Of a stretch of DNA of 7,242 nucleotides, positions 1 to 6,089 are shown piece by piece. The stretch covers positions 1-7,242 of the forward strand of contig PWUG01000140.1 in NCBI GenBank assembly GCA_003562605.1, in the 5' to 3' direction. The DNA comes from Syntrophomonadaceae bacterium. Its GTDB lineage: Bacteria > Bacillota_D > Dethiobacteria > DTU022. Made by a program: the position numbers and the translations under genes. Positions within the stretch are counted from its first letter, which is position 1, and every line of letters starts with the position of its first letter. The notes beneath the pieces were generated by a model, which was not told the DNA's origin, did not search any database, and saw only the letters and a list, made by a program, of their open reading frames with translations.

Positions 1-190
1 GGACTACTTTTTCTGCCTGTAAGCCGCGATTTCCTTCAACGACTTCAAATTCTACATTTTGACCTTCGTCTAATGTCTTGAATCCGTCTTCTTCAATAGC
101 TGAGAAGTGAACAAATACATCGTCGCCATCTTCTCTCTCAATGAAACCGTAACCTTTGTCTGCACTAAACCATTTTACTGTTCCGTTCAT
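1..190 (-). CDS. csp: Cold-shock domain protein, C-terminal end cut by window edge
   Basis: A small single-domain cold-shock protein, a cytoplasmic RNA chaperone that binds single-stranded RNA or DNA. Sixty-three codons are visible from ATG at 190; family members are about 65-67 residues, so only a few codons are missing. Both nucleic-acid-binding motifs are intact: RNP1 as KGYGFIER (residues 12-19) and RNP2 as VFVHF (25-29). The start [17 protein letters not shown] is typical of the family. The start codon is set by an AGGAGG ribosome binding site seven bases upstream (198-203). The gene has its own promoter (309-337) and a structured leader, so it is probably not just the tail of the oxidoreductase operon that ends at 397. 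The identification is firm. Which paralogue it is, and whether it is cold-induced, cannot be told from the sequence. Confidence 0.95.
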   Translation of the reverse strand, partial: MNGTVKWFSADKGYGFIEREDGDDVFVHFSAIEEDGFKTLDEGQNVEFEVVEGNRGLQAEKVV

Positions 191-196
191 AATGTT

Positions 197-268
197 GCCT
201 CCTATATATTATTGTTCAAAAAGCGGAATTACATTAAGCACCTTCCGCCCATCCAATAATCAGGAGGC
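197..268 (-). promoter_or_regulatory. Structured csp leader that can sequester the ribosome binding site
   Basis: In the leader RNA of the cold-shock gene, GCCUCCU (268-262) is complementary to AGGAGGC (203-197), which contains the ribosome binding site. Just inside that helix, AUUAUUG (260-254) is complementary to CAAUAAU (214-208). Inside that, GCGGAA (248-243) pairs with UUCCGC (228-223) around a 14-nt loop. The three nested helices (7, 7 and 6 bp) form one long hairpin with the Shine-Dalgarno fully paired at its base. Known cold-shock leaders, such as E. coli cspA, change fold with temperature. A similar role here is inferred. The complementarity itself is read directly from the sequence. 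Confidence 0.65.
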
Positions 269-308
269 TTACAGATGTCCAATTTCTTCAACTTTTTAAT
301 ACATACAT

Positions 309-337
309 ATTGTATCATTAAATAAAAGAAAATGCAA
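309..337 (-). promoter_or_regulatory. Sigma-A promoter of csp with extended -10
   Basis: On the minus strand a TTGCAT -35 box (337-332) is followed by a 17-bp spacer and TACAAT (314-309). The -10 is preceded by TG at the extended position, giving TGATACAAT. Transcription would start near 302, leaving a leader of about 110 nt before the start codon at 190. A long leader is typical of cold-shock genes. The region between this promoter and the oxidoreductase stop (397) holds no clear terminator. Confidence 0.7.
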
Positions 338-396
338 ATGCTGGTATATAATTATATAATTAACTATATTTCCCTTCTAAACTTTATCATGCTTAA

Positions 397-1878
397 TCAT
401 CTTATCATAAAAGATTTTTTATCCCGGCTGCATAAGATTTGGATTACATGCCTGCCTGTAAGCATTGAGCCGGGAAGCCCTGCAGGAGGAGAAATCCATT
501 GGCCGATCTGGTAAAAGTTATCAAGCCCCGGCAACTGTTTCGGAATTTTAAATCTCCCTTCTTCAGGCGGGACAATCCAGGCCATATAGGCGCCTTTATA
601 GACACCGGTATACCTTGAAAAGGTTACCGGAGTCGCCACATCTGTCACTTCGACATTATTTTTCGCGGCCGGAAACCGTTTTTCGACTTCCTTAATTACC
701 AAATTAGCAAGCTTTTCTTTCTTCTCCCGGTAGAGTTCCTTATTCCCGGCCAACCCTCCCCAGTATTCATATGATGAAAATAGGGTGGCCCTGATAACGG
801 TTTTACCTTCCGGAGCCAGGGTCTTATCAAAAGAAAAATTAGTCAGGTAGATATAGCGGTTTTGCTCATTACCCAGCGTGATCGGTTTATCGAGCTTAAC
901 TGCAACATTTTCCGCTTCCCCGGAAAGATCACTTTTTATCCCTAAAGAGACCTGTACCGAAGTAAAGGTAGAAAACTTAGCAAAACTTTCTTTAATCAGA
1001 GGGGTAAGATATCTGCTCCTGAGAAGATCGTAAACAGTGTGATGAAGATCAGCAGCTGATATAACAATATCTGCGCGCACATCACTGCCGTCTTGAAGAA
1101 GCAGTCCGACAGCCCGGCCGTTTTCGACTATAATTTCTTTTACCTGGTTACCATAGTTGATCCTGCCGCCCAATTCATTAAAACAGCTTTCAATCGAGCG
1201 GGCAAACTTGAGCGAACCACCCTGTGGAAAGCCTGCATCCTTGTTGTGCAGATTGGCTAGCGTGCTAATCAGGGAGATCATGGCTGAACCACCGGGAATA
1301 TTTAGACCAAGCGCTTCTTTTAAGAAAGGGTTATTGATCTGCTCCAGGTATTCTCTGACTGAAATACGAGAAAACCGACCCATAAATTTAAATAAAGGAA
1401 TCATCTTAAAAAGCATCAACGGCATATCCCAAAGCTTATAGAGCTCTTCAGGCTTGTATAGAGGGAACTCGGCCCGGGAAAAAGCCCTGGCCGCATCAAT
1501 AATCGCCTTGACCACCACCGCATCTTCCGGTGAGATTTCCAGCAGATGTTTTTCCAGGCGATCGAGATCGCTGTAGATGTTTATTACTTCGCCCTTACCT
1601 CCTTCAATGCTCATAAAAATGTCGTGATTGAATGCTTCAACGCCATCCAGGGCACCTACTTCACGCCAGAGGCGGTTGAATTGACTGCCCGGTTTTGTGC
1701 CAAACAAGTAGTGTATGCAACCATCGAAGATATAACCTTTTCTCTCCCAGGCAGTGCATAGACCGCCAGGTAAATTATGCTTCTCAAAAATTTCCACTTC
1801 ATAGCCATTACGTAAGCCATGAATTCCTGCTGAAAGGCCGGCCATCCCGGCCCCAATAATCAGTATTTTTTTTGCCAT
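397..1878 (-). CDS. FAD-dependent oxidoreductase, phytoene desaturase/CrtI-like family
   Basis: A flavoprotein of the phytoene dehydrogenase-like family (COG1233 type), 493 residues, which is normal length. The N-terminus carries the Rossmann dinucleotide motif GAGMAG (residues 9-14), with E32 at the end of the second strand placed to bind the FAD ribose. GGLCTAWERKGYIFDGCIHY follows (from residue 38), the conserved second motif of this family. The C-terminal FAD motif is GQWISPPAGLPGSMLTGR (459-476). ATG 1878 (MAKK) is preferred over ATG 1884 (MLMAKK), because the weak GGGGGT ribosome binding site lies eight bases from the former but only two from the latter. The gene begins about 30 bases after the amidohydrolase stop, so the two are probably cotranscribed. 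No carotenoid synthase (crtB) is present, so a carotenoid role is not supported. Relatives act on many polyprenyl, retinol-like or unknown substrates, and the true substrate is unknown. Confidence 0.85.
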   Translation of the reverse strand: MAKKILIIGAGMAGLSAGIHGLRNGYEVEIFEKHNLPGGLCTAWERKGYIFDGCIHYLFGTKPGSQFNRLWREVGALDGVEAFNHDIFMSIEGGKGEVINIYSDLDRLEKHLLEISPEDAVVVKAIIDAARAFSRAEFPLYKPEELYKLWDMPLMLFKMIPLFKFMGRFSRISVREYLEQINNPFLKEALGLNIPGGSAMISLISTLANLHNKDAGFPQGGSLKFARSIESCFNELGGRINYGNQVKEIIVENGRAVGLLLQDGSDVRADIVISAADLHHTVYDLLRSRYLTPLIKESFAKFSTFTSVQVSLGIKSDLSGEAENVAVKLDKPITLGNEQNRYIYLTNFSFDKTLAPEGKTVIRATLFSSYEYWGGLAGNKELYREKKEKLANLVIKEVEKRFPAAKNNVEVTDVATPVTFSRYTGVYKGAYMAWIVPPEEGRFKIPKQLPGLDNFYQIGQWISPPAGLPGSMLTGRHVIQILCSRDKKSFMIR

Positions 1879-1910
1879 TAACATTGACCCCCAGGTTGAG
1901 TATTGTATTT

Positions 1911-3131
1911 TCAGAAAGGCATAAAGTGCATGCTGACATTTTTAAGGGCTGCCGGATCCTGAAGCGGATTGCCCCGGACAGCAATCAAACCTGCTTTAAA
2001 ACCGGTTTCCAAAATTCCGATTTCTTTCTCCAGTCCCAGGATTGCGGCGTTACCGCCAGTTGCAGCCCTTAGTATTGACTTATTACTGAGCGAGCTTTTA
2101 CTGTAAAGAAGGAGCTCTTCGACAAGATTACGGGCATGCACGACCCCTGCTGCACCTGAATCCGTGCCCGCTCCCAGGGGCACGCCATAACTGTGCGCTA
2201 AATCTAGTTTTTCGATCTGCTCTTCGCAGCTCCTGGTAATAACATCAATTTCGAGCGGGGTAAACAGCTTGCGCAAAGGTTCCCTGATCTGAATAGCGAC
2301 CGGAATAATAGTCGGTACCCAGGCAATTTGCTTTTCGGCCATTATTTTTAAGGCCTCAGGCCTGACAAAGTAACCATGCTCTACAGAATCCACTCCTGCC
2401 TGCACTGCCAGATCGACCGCTTCAGCGGAACTCGCGTGGGCCATAATTTTTAATCCGCGTTTGCGGGCACTATCCACAATTTTTTTTACTGCCCCAAAAG
2501 GCATTATTGGTCCTTTGACAAAACCGTGCCGGTAGAAACTGACTACTCCGGAAACCACAATTTTAAGCTGATCGGATCCACTTTTCCAAATTCGATCAAC
2601 CGCTTCCGGTATTGCTTCTTCAGAGCCATAATCACCACCCAGGAAAGAACCGTATCCACCTTTTGCCCTTATGGCTTCTCCGGTTGCGATAATGCGAGGT
2701 CCCGGGTACTGACTGCTCGCAACCAGTTTTCTTACTTCAAGATTAAGGTTCTTGCAATCACCACCGTCACGGACAGCTCCGATGCCGGTTTGGGCCATTT
2801 CCTGCAGTTCCTGCCCTATCCTGCCCTTCCAGATCTCCCGGTTGCTCCATGTAGCCCTCGCCCGGTTAAAATCTGAACCATCCAGGGCAAGGTGAATGTG
2901 AGCATCGATGAGGCAGGGAGAAAGGGTGGTTCCTTGGTTAAGGCAATAAAATCCAGGGTGGTTTTTTATTGTGGAGGCCAAAAGATCTTTCGGCACAGTA
3001 ATCCGGGACACAATCCGGTTGTTCCTGATCTCAAGCAATAAATTTTTTTCAGGAACAAGCTCCGATCCTGTCAAAGCAAGGGGCGCCCAGATATAGTACT
3101 GCGACAAAGGTTTTAATTTAATAATCTGCAT
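1911..3131 (-). CDS. Metal-dependent amidohydrolase (prolidase/imidazolonepropionase-like)
   Basis: A 406-residue hydrolase of the amidohydrolase superfamily, probably cytoplasmic since no signal peptide is seen. The metal ligands are all present in order: HxH in DAHIH (H78, H80), a candidate carboxylated lysine in DQLKIVVSG (K190), HAS (H232), VEHGY (H252) and GTDSG (D324). The bridging lysine followed by VVSG, and the closing GNAA and GNPLQDP segments, fit the prolidase-type or Xaa-Pro/Xaa-Arg peptidase-like branch better than the cytosine deaminase branch. The small first domain (residues 1-70) and the last strand form the usual beta-sandwich. An oddity is SPCLIDAHIH, where the family usually has PGLIDAH or PGFIDAH, so C73 replaces the glycine. 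The ATG start at 3131 has only a weak GGGT ribosome binding site and lies 12 bases after the stop of the upstream small membrane protein, suggesting translational coupling. The substrate is probably a peptide or cyclic amide; none can be named. Confidence 0.85.
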   Translation of the reverse strand: MQIIKLKPLSQYYIWAPLALTGSELVPEKNLLLEIRNNRIVSRITVPKDLLASTIKNHPGFYCLNQGTTLSPCLIDAHIHLALDGSDFNRARATWSNREIWKGRIGQELQEMAQTGIGAVRDGGDCKNLNLEVRKLVASSQYPGPRIIATGEAIRAKGGYGSFLGGDYGSEEAIPEAVDRIWKSGSDQLKIVVSGVVSFYRHGFVKGPIMPFGAVKKIVDSARKRGLKIMAHASSAEAVDLAVQAGVDSVEHGYFVRPEALKIMAEKQIAWVPTIIPVAIQIREPLRKLFTPLEIDVITRSCEEQIEKLDLAHSYGVPLGAGTDSGAAGVVHARNLVEELLLYSKSSLSNKSILRAATGGNAAILGLEKEIGILETGFKAGLIAVRGNPLQDPAALKNVSMHFMPF

Positions 3132-3143
3132 AGTTATACCCGG

Positions 3144-3353
3144 TCAGCTTATTCCCCTGTCTGGTTCCTCACCCCTGCCTATAAGGAGGTACACAATCGA
3201 GCTGAAGAAGACTACGGTTATAACAGCAATCCATGCCTTCTTGGATAAGTATTTCACATTTTCCCGCGGAAGAAGATCAGTTATAGCCAGGGCGATAAGA
3301 ACCAGGTTAATGACAAACAAGGAAGCTATAATAATTAATATTGATCCTGACAA
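3144..3353 (-). CDS. Small two-helix membrane protein, PLDc_N type
   Basis: A 69-residue membrane protein with two hydrophobic segments (about 4-26 and 41-60), separated by a short polar loop with DLLPRENVKYLSKK. The second helix ends in YLLIGRGEE. This pattern, INLVLIALAITDLL then KKAWIAVITVV then YLLIGR, matches the N-terminal membrane domain found in cardiolipin synthases and in stand-alone small proteins (PLDc_N). No catalytic HKD domain follows, so it is not itself a phospholipase. The start is TTG at 3353, supported by AAAGGGG nine bases upstream. The only nearby upstream ATG is out of frame. It is the first gene of the apparent operon with the amidohydrolase and oxidoreductase. Stand-alone homologues are often next to membrane or transport genes, and a membrane scaffold role is only a guess. 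Confidence 0.7.
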   Translation of the reverse strand: MSGSILIIIASLFVINLVLIALAITDLLPRENVKYLSKKAWIAVITVVFFSSIVYLLIGRGEEPDRGIS

Positions 3354-3418
3354 TTGTTTTGACCCCTTTCATTACTGTCCCATCGACTATCAGAATAACA
3401 ATATTCAACAAGCGTGCC

Positions 3419-3446
3419 ATATTAACCTGCATCAGCTACCTGTCAT
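3419..3446 (-). promoter_or_regulatory. Possible promoter of the membrane protein-amidohydrolase-oxidoreductase operon
   Basis: On the minus strand, ATGACA (3446-3441) and TAATAT (3424-3419) are separated by 16 bp, placing a transcription start near 3412, about 60 nt before the TTG start. The -35 matches TTGACA at five of six bases and the -10 matches TATAAT at four of six. It is the best candidate I could find between the palindrome at 3498-3516 and the gene, but it is not compelling. Confidence 0.35.
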
Positions 3447-3497
3447 TTCCGGGTTGCAAGATGTTTTTGAATGCATCTATTAACCCAAATAGATCAT

Positions 3498-3516
3498 AAT
3501 ACAGGACACCTGTATT
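3498..3516. promoter_or_regulatory. Perfect 8-3-8 palindrome, candidate operator
   Basis: AATACAGG-aca-CCTGTATT is a perfect inverted repeat with eight-base arms and a three-base centre. Its last two bases overlap the -35 box (3515-3520) of the lipoprotein promoter, the classic position for a repressor site. The core TACA...TGTA resembles half sites used by several winged-helix repressors, but I cannot assign a family. It also lies about 50 bp upstream of the candidate promoter for the minus-strand operon and might serve both directions. Confidence 0.55.
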
Positions 3517-3543
3517 GTATATATAGTCAGCTTCGATTATAAT
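3515..3543 (+). promoter_or_regulatory. Sigma-A promoter of the acidic lipoprotein gene
   Basis: A consensus TATAAT -10 (3538-3543) lies exactly 17 bp after a TTGTAT -35 (3515-3520). Transcription would start near 3550, giving a leader of about 74 nt before the ATG at 3624. The weak -35 overlapping a palindrome suggests regulated rather than constitutive use. Confidence 0.65.
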
Positions 3544-3623
3544 GGTGATAACGGGTTCAAATTTAGTATTTCTGAATAACCGGACCTGTTTTTAACCATC
3601 ACTTGATACAGCGGAGGATTATT

Positions 3624-4172
3624 ATGCCTAAACTTAAATACGTGTTAGTATTTTTTGTTATGGTTGCTTTAGCTCTGCAGCTTACCGGCTGCGCCCTGCT
3701 CTTTAGCCGCGGGTCAGAACCGGAACGGGAAACTGCCGGTCAGGAAGCTGGAATGCCTTCATGGCTCTTATTATCTCACCGCAGTATCGAAGACCCAGAT
3801 CTAGCTGATAGCAACGATCTGCCAAAATCACCCGAGAATGGGGAGACTGAAGATCCTGACGGCAGTGTCAATGTCGAACCTTCCGGACCGTCAACCGGCA
3901 CCCCTCCTGCTGCGACGCAACCATCTGGAGAATCTACCACCTCTGAGCAGGCAAACAATGATAATGATATTAAGCCCGGCACAATGGAATGGATTGACGA
4001 AATGAAAAAACAAGAAAAAGCTGCGCAGGAGGCCTGGGAAAAAGAAAAAGCTGCTGAAGAAGAAGCTGCTAAAGAAGAGGATAAAGACGAAACTGAAGAA
4101 AAGAAGTGGTATGATCTGGATAAAAATAACGATAACGGTATTTCTCACGATACAAACATAATTACTGATTAA
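3624..4172 (+). CDS. Acidic lipoprotein of unknown function with EF-hand-like tail
   Basis: A 182-residue protein that I do not recognise. The start is ATG 3624, set by GCGGAGG (3611-3617) six bases upstream; the frame is open further upstream to a TTG at 3603, but that would place the ribosome binding site inside the gene. Residues 1-23 are a lipoprotein signal: KLK, a hydrophobic core, then lipobox LTGC with C23 as the lipidated residue. Residues 24 to about 120 are low-complexity and rich in Ser, Pro, Thr, Glu and Asp. Residues 124-161 form a Lys/Glu/Ala-rich segment likely to be a long helix or coiled coil. The tail contains WYDLDKNNDNGIS, with a D-x-N-x-D-x-G pattern (D166, N168, D170, G172) like the calcium-binding loops of EF-hands and dockerins. 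It has its own promoter and stands alone on the plus strand. A surface-anchored spacer or ion-binding protein is a guess; only export and lipidation are well supported. Confidence 0.8.
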   Translation: MPKLKYVLVFFVMVALALQLTGCALLFSRGSEPERETAGQEAGMPSWLLLSHRSIEDPDLADSNDLPKSPENGETEDPDGSVNVEPSGPSTGTPPAATQPSGESTTSEQANNDNDIKPGTMEWIDEMKKQEKAAQEAWEKEKAAEEEAAKEEDKDETEEKKWYDLDKNNDNGISHDTNIITD

Positions 4173-4264
4173 TTCTAAAGGGAACATGGTATGCAGATAA
4201 GCATTTTTTACTCTTACGCACTCCTTTCGAAAACAAAAAATTTAATTAAATATGGAAAATTGAA

Positions 4265-4287
4265 AAAGGGCGCTTTAAGCGCCCTTT
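4265..4287 (-). terminator. Hairpin terminator between convergent genes
   Basis: AAAGGGCGC and GCGCCCTTT form a perfect 9-bp stem around a five-base loop. Read on the minus strand, the stem is followed by a run of five T including its last bases, then C and AATTTT. It therefore fits as the terminator of lat, 30 bases after the lat stop. On the plus strand the T run is only three bases before AAAATT, so it may stop the lipoprotein transcript less well. Confidence 0.85.
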
Positions 4288-4316
4288 AAAATTACTTGTC
4301 CGGTCCTGGAAAATAA

Positions 4317-5687
4317 CTAGCCGGCACTGGAACAAACCTGATTCAAAGCCCAGCGTGTGATATTCAGTCCTTCTTCAATATCCGATAAGGGTACGTTTAG
4401 AGCCGGCCGGAAACGAATGGAATGCGTTCCACAAGGGATAACTAACATATACTTTTCCCAGCATTTTTTCAGAACTTTGTCCCTGGTTTCAACACTCTTC
4501 AAATCAAAGGCGCACATAAGGCCTTTCCCCCGTACATTGCAAACATAATCGGAGAATTCATTTTGAATCTCCATAAGCCCTTTCATAAGTGCCGGTCCGG
4601 CTGTATTGGAAACGTAGTCCAGGATATTATCGTCACGGAATATTTCCAGGTATCTAGTTGCCCTGACCATGTCAACAAGGTTGCCACCCCAGGTGGAATT
4701 ATTACGGCTTGGGACAACCCAGGTGTTGTGTTCTATTTCTTCAATTCTCTTGGAGGAAGCGATGCCGCATATCTGGGATTTTTTTCCAAATACAATGATA
4801 TCGGGCGCAACTCCGTGATGCTCCCATGCCCACATTTTGCCTGTAATACCCATGCCGCACTGAACTTCGTCAAAGATAAGGAGCAATTCAAAATCGTCAC
4901 AAATCTGACGAAGCTCCCTGAAAAACTCGGTCCGAAAGTGATTATCACCGCCCTCGCCCTGAATGGTCTCAATAATAATGGCGCAATGACCGTGAGGATC
5001 TTTAGCAATAGCATTCTTGATCTGTTTTATTGACAGTGCTTCGGCTTCTTTAACTCCCTCAAGCTGATCTTCAATGGGGAATGTGATTTTCGGGTTTAAA
5101 ATACGAGGCCAATCAAATTTAGCAAAGTAGAGATATTTATTGGGATCTGCCGTATTGGTTATTGAAAGCGTATATCCCGAACGACCATGGAAAGCGTCCT
5201 TAAAATGAATTACCTTCGTTCCATAAGTAGCGTCGCCTCCATGATGAATAATACGGCCTTCTTCAATGTTTTTTCTTACTTTCCAATCCATCGCAGCTTT
5301 AATGGCATTTTCTACCGCAAGCGTTCCGTAATCAATAAAGAAAAGATGATGACGATGTGATTCCGGAACGGCAACTTCAGCAAAGGTCTTGACAAATTCA
5401 GCCATTTCACGGGTATATATGTCTGAATTAGCCACTTTGTTAATCGCTGCCCGAAAAATTTTTTCCTTAAACTCGTCATTGGCCAGTTTCGGGTGATTCA
5501 TTCCAAAAGGAGAGGAAGCAAAGAATGTATAAAAATCAAGCCATTCCTTTCCGTCCAGCATATTAACTATTCTACTTCCTTTTGATTTTTCCATGTCGAT
5601 GACGATGTCAAAACCATCCCGGAGCATATGCTTCGCTATGGATGGAAAAACCTCCTCCGGTTTAATAGACCATGAAACTTGACTCAT
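4317..5687 (-). CDS. lat: L-lysine 6-transaminase
   Basis: A PLP-dependent class III aminotransferase that transfers the epsilon-amino group of L-lysine to 2-oxoglutarate, giving 2-aminoadipate 6-semialdehyde (which cyclises to piperideine-6-carboxylate) and glutamate. At 456 residues it is close to the roughly 450 of known lysine epsilon-aminotransferases. Family-specific motifs are present: AFHGRSGYT (R169), ETIQGEGGDNHFR (E240), IFDEVQCG (D273, pyridine-nitrogen contact), FGKKSQICG (K302, the Schiff-base lysine) and SIRFRP (R425). By analogy with the mycobacterial enzyme, R169 and R425 bind the substrate and E240 acts in dual-substrate recognition. The start is ATG 5687, with GAGGAGG (5698-5704) ten bases upstream by its GGAGG core; an in-frame TTG at 5696 is too close to that site. 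No lysine dehydrogenase, aminoadipate-semialdehyde dehydrogenase or antibiotic cluster is adjacent, so whether it serves lysine breakdown or synthesis of a lysine-derived product is open. Confidence 0.92.
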   Translation of the reverse strand: MSQVSWSIKPEEVFPSIAKHMLRDGFDIVIDMEKSKGSRIVNMLDGKEWLDFYTFFASSPFGMNHPKLANDEFKEKIFRAAINKVANSDIYTREMAEFVKTFAEVAVPESHRHHLFFIDYGTLAVENAIKAAMDWKVRKNIEEGRIIHHGGDATYGTKVIHFKDAFHGRSGYTLSITNTADPNKYLYFAKFDWPRILNPKITFPIEDQLEGVKEAEALSIKQIKNAIAKDPHGHCAIIIETIQGEGGDNHFRTEFFRELRQICDDFELLLIFDEVQCGMGITGKMWAWEHHGVAPDIIVFGKKSQICGIASSKRIEEIEHNTWVVPSRNNSTWGGNLVDMVRATRYLEIFRDDNILDYVSNTAGPALMKGLMEIQNEFSDYVCNVRGKGLMCAFDLKSVETRDKVLKKCWEKYMLVIPCGTHSIRFRPALNVPLSDIEEGLNITRWALNQVCSSAG

Positions 5688-5730
5688 AATAACCAATCCT
5701 CCTCAGGTTTTCTATAAGCACAGATTTTTT

Positions 5731-5759
5731 ATAATATGGTGCAGCAGTGATGCAGTAAC
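5731..5759 (-). promoter_or_regulatory. Possible lat promoter
   Basis: On the minus strand, GTTACT (5759-5754) and TATTAT (5736-5731) are separated by 17 bp and would start transcription near 5724, about 37 nt before the lat ATG. The -10 is good (five of six) but the -35 is weak. A perfect TTGACA lies further up (5776-5771) but has no suitable -10 at normal spacing. Read-through from the tRNA promoter is another possible source of lat transcription. Confidence 0.3.
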
Positions 5760-5810
5760 AATTATTAACCTGTCAACGCTATCGTAATGAGTCACTCTTT
5801 GCTTAACTGT

Positions 5811-5850
5811 TAAGGGTTCTCTAAAGTAATGAATCTCTAGAAAACCCTTA
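5811..5850. repeat. Imperfect inverted repeat between tRNA-Val and lat
   Basis: TAAGGGTTCTCTAAAG (5811-5826) and CTCTAGAAAACCCTTA (5835-5850) pair at 14 of 16 positions around an eight-base loop. It begins eight bases downstream of the tRNA 3' end on the minus strand. No T run follows on either strand, so it is a poor intrinsic terminator. It may be a processing hairpin or a weak transcription barrier between the tRNA and lat. A second palindrome, CTTAAC-T-GTTAAG (5802-5814), overlaps its left arm. Confidence 0.5.
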
Positions 5851-5858
5851 TTATCCAA

Positions 5859-5933
5859 TGGTGGGGACGAGAGGATTTGAACCTCCGACCTCTTGAATGT
5901 GAGTCAAGCGCTCTCCCCCTGAGCCACGTCCCC
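5859..5933 (-). tRNA. tRNA-Val (anticodon CAC)
   Basis: A complete 75-nt cloverleaf with encoded CCA. The acceptor stem GGGGACG/CGTCCCC is perfect. The D arm is GCTC-AGGGGGA-GAGC, and the anticodon arm is CTTGA-CTCACAT-TCAAG with anticodon CAC, which reads GUG (valine). The variable loop is AGGTC, and the T arm GGAGG-TTCAAAT-CCTCT has one G-T pair. The discriminator base is A73, as usual for valine. It stands alone between msrA and lat, with its own promoter upstream. Confidence 0.96.
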
Positions 5934-5976
5934 CAATAATACCCTACCCTTAAGGTCGGCACTTTAATGCATACTT

Positions 5977-6006
5977 ATTATAACCTTAATTAATTGCCAT
6001 TAGCAA
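5977..6006 (-). promoter_or_regulatory. Sigma-A promoter of tRNA-Val
   Basis: On the minus strand, TTGCTA (6006-6001) is followed by an 18-bp spacer and a perfect TATAAT (5982-5977). Transcription would start near 5970, about 37 nt before the mature tRNA 5' end. No gene lies between 5934 and 6089. That stretch otherwise holds only this promoter and a short GAACA-atgc-TGTTC inverted repeat, which lacks a T run. Confidence 0.65.
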
Positions 6007-6089
6007 CATGCCATATAAGAACAGCATTGTTCCGCTTTTCTTTGTCATAAGTTAACCTTTAATCCTTTAACAAGGCTTCTTATGGATAA

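Noticed and set aside
332..514. A 60-residue plus-strand ORF between csp and the oxidoreductase.
   Set aside because: It starts inside the csp promoter, runs into the antisense of the oxidoreductase C-terminus and has no ribosome binding site.
1157..1761. Plus-strand ORFs of 94 and 71 residues inside the oxidoreductase gene.
   Set aside because: They have no ribosome binding site of note and no recognisable protein features, and lie antisense to a well-conserved gene.
397..1878. Carotenoid biosynthesis cluster.
   Set aside because: Only a CrtI-like fold is present, with no phytoene synthase or prenyl synthase nearby. The family is broad, so the pathway cannot be assigned.
3891..4187. A 98-residue minus-strand ORF rich in Phe and Ser opposite the lipoprotein gene.
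   Set aside because: The Phe/Ser bias is the antisense image of Glu/Lys-rich codons in the plus-strand gene, and there is no ribosome binding site.
4563..5033. A 156-residue plus-strand ORF inside lat.
   Set aside because: It is antisense to strongly conserved aminotransferase motifs, and its translation resembles no family.
5697..5858. Lysine riboswitch or T-box in the lat leader.
   Set aside because: I could not find the T-box sequence or a conserved L-box core, and the probable leader is too short for either.
5859..5933. tRNA-Val as an integration site for a mobile element.
   Set aside because: No duplicated tRNA 3' end, integrase or phage gene appears in the window.
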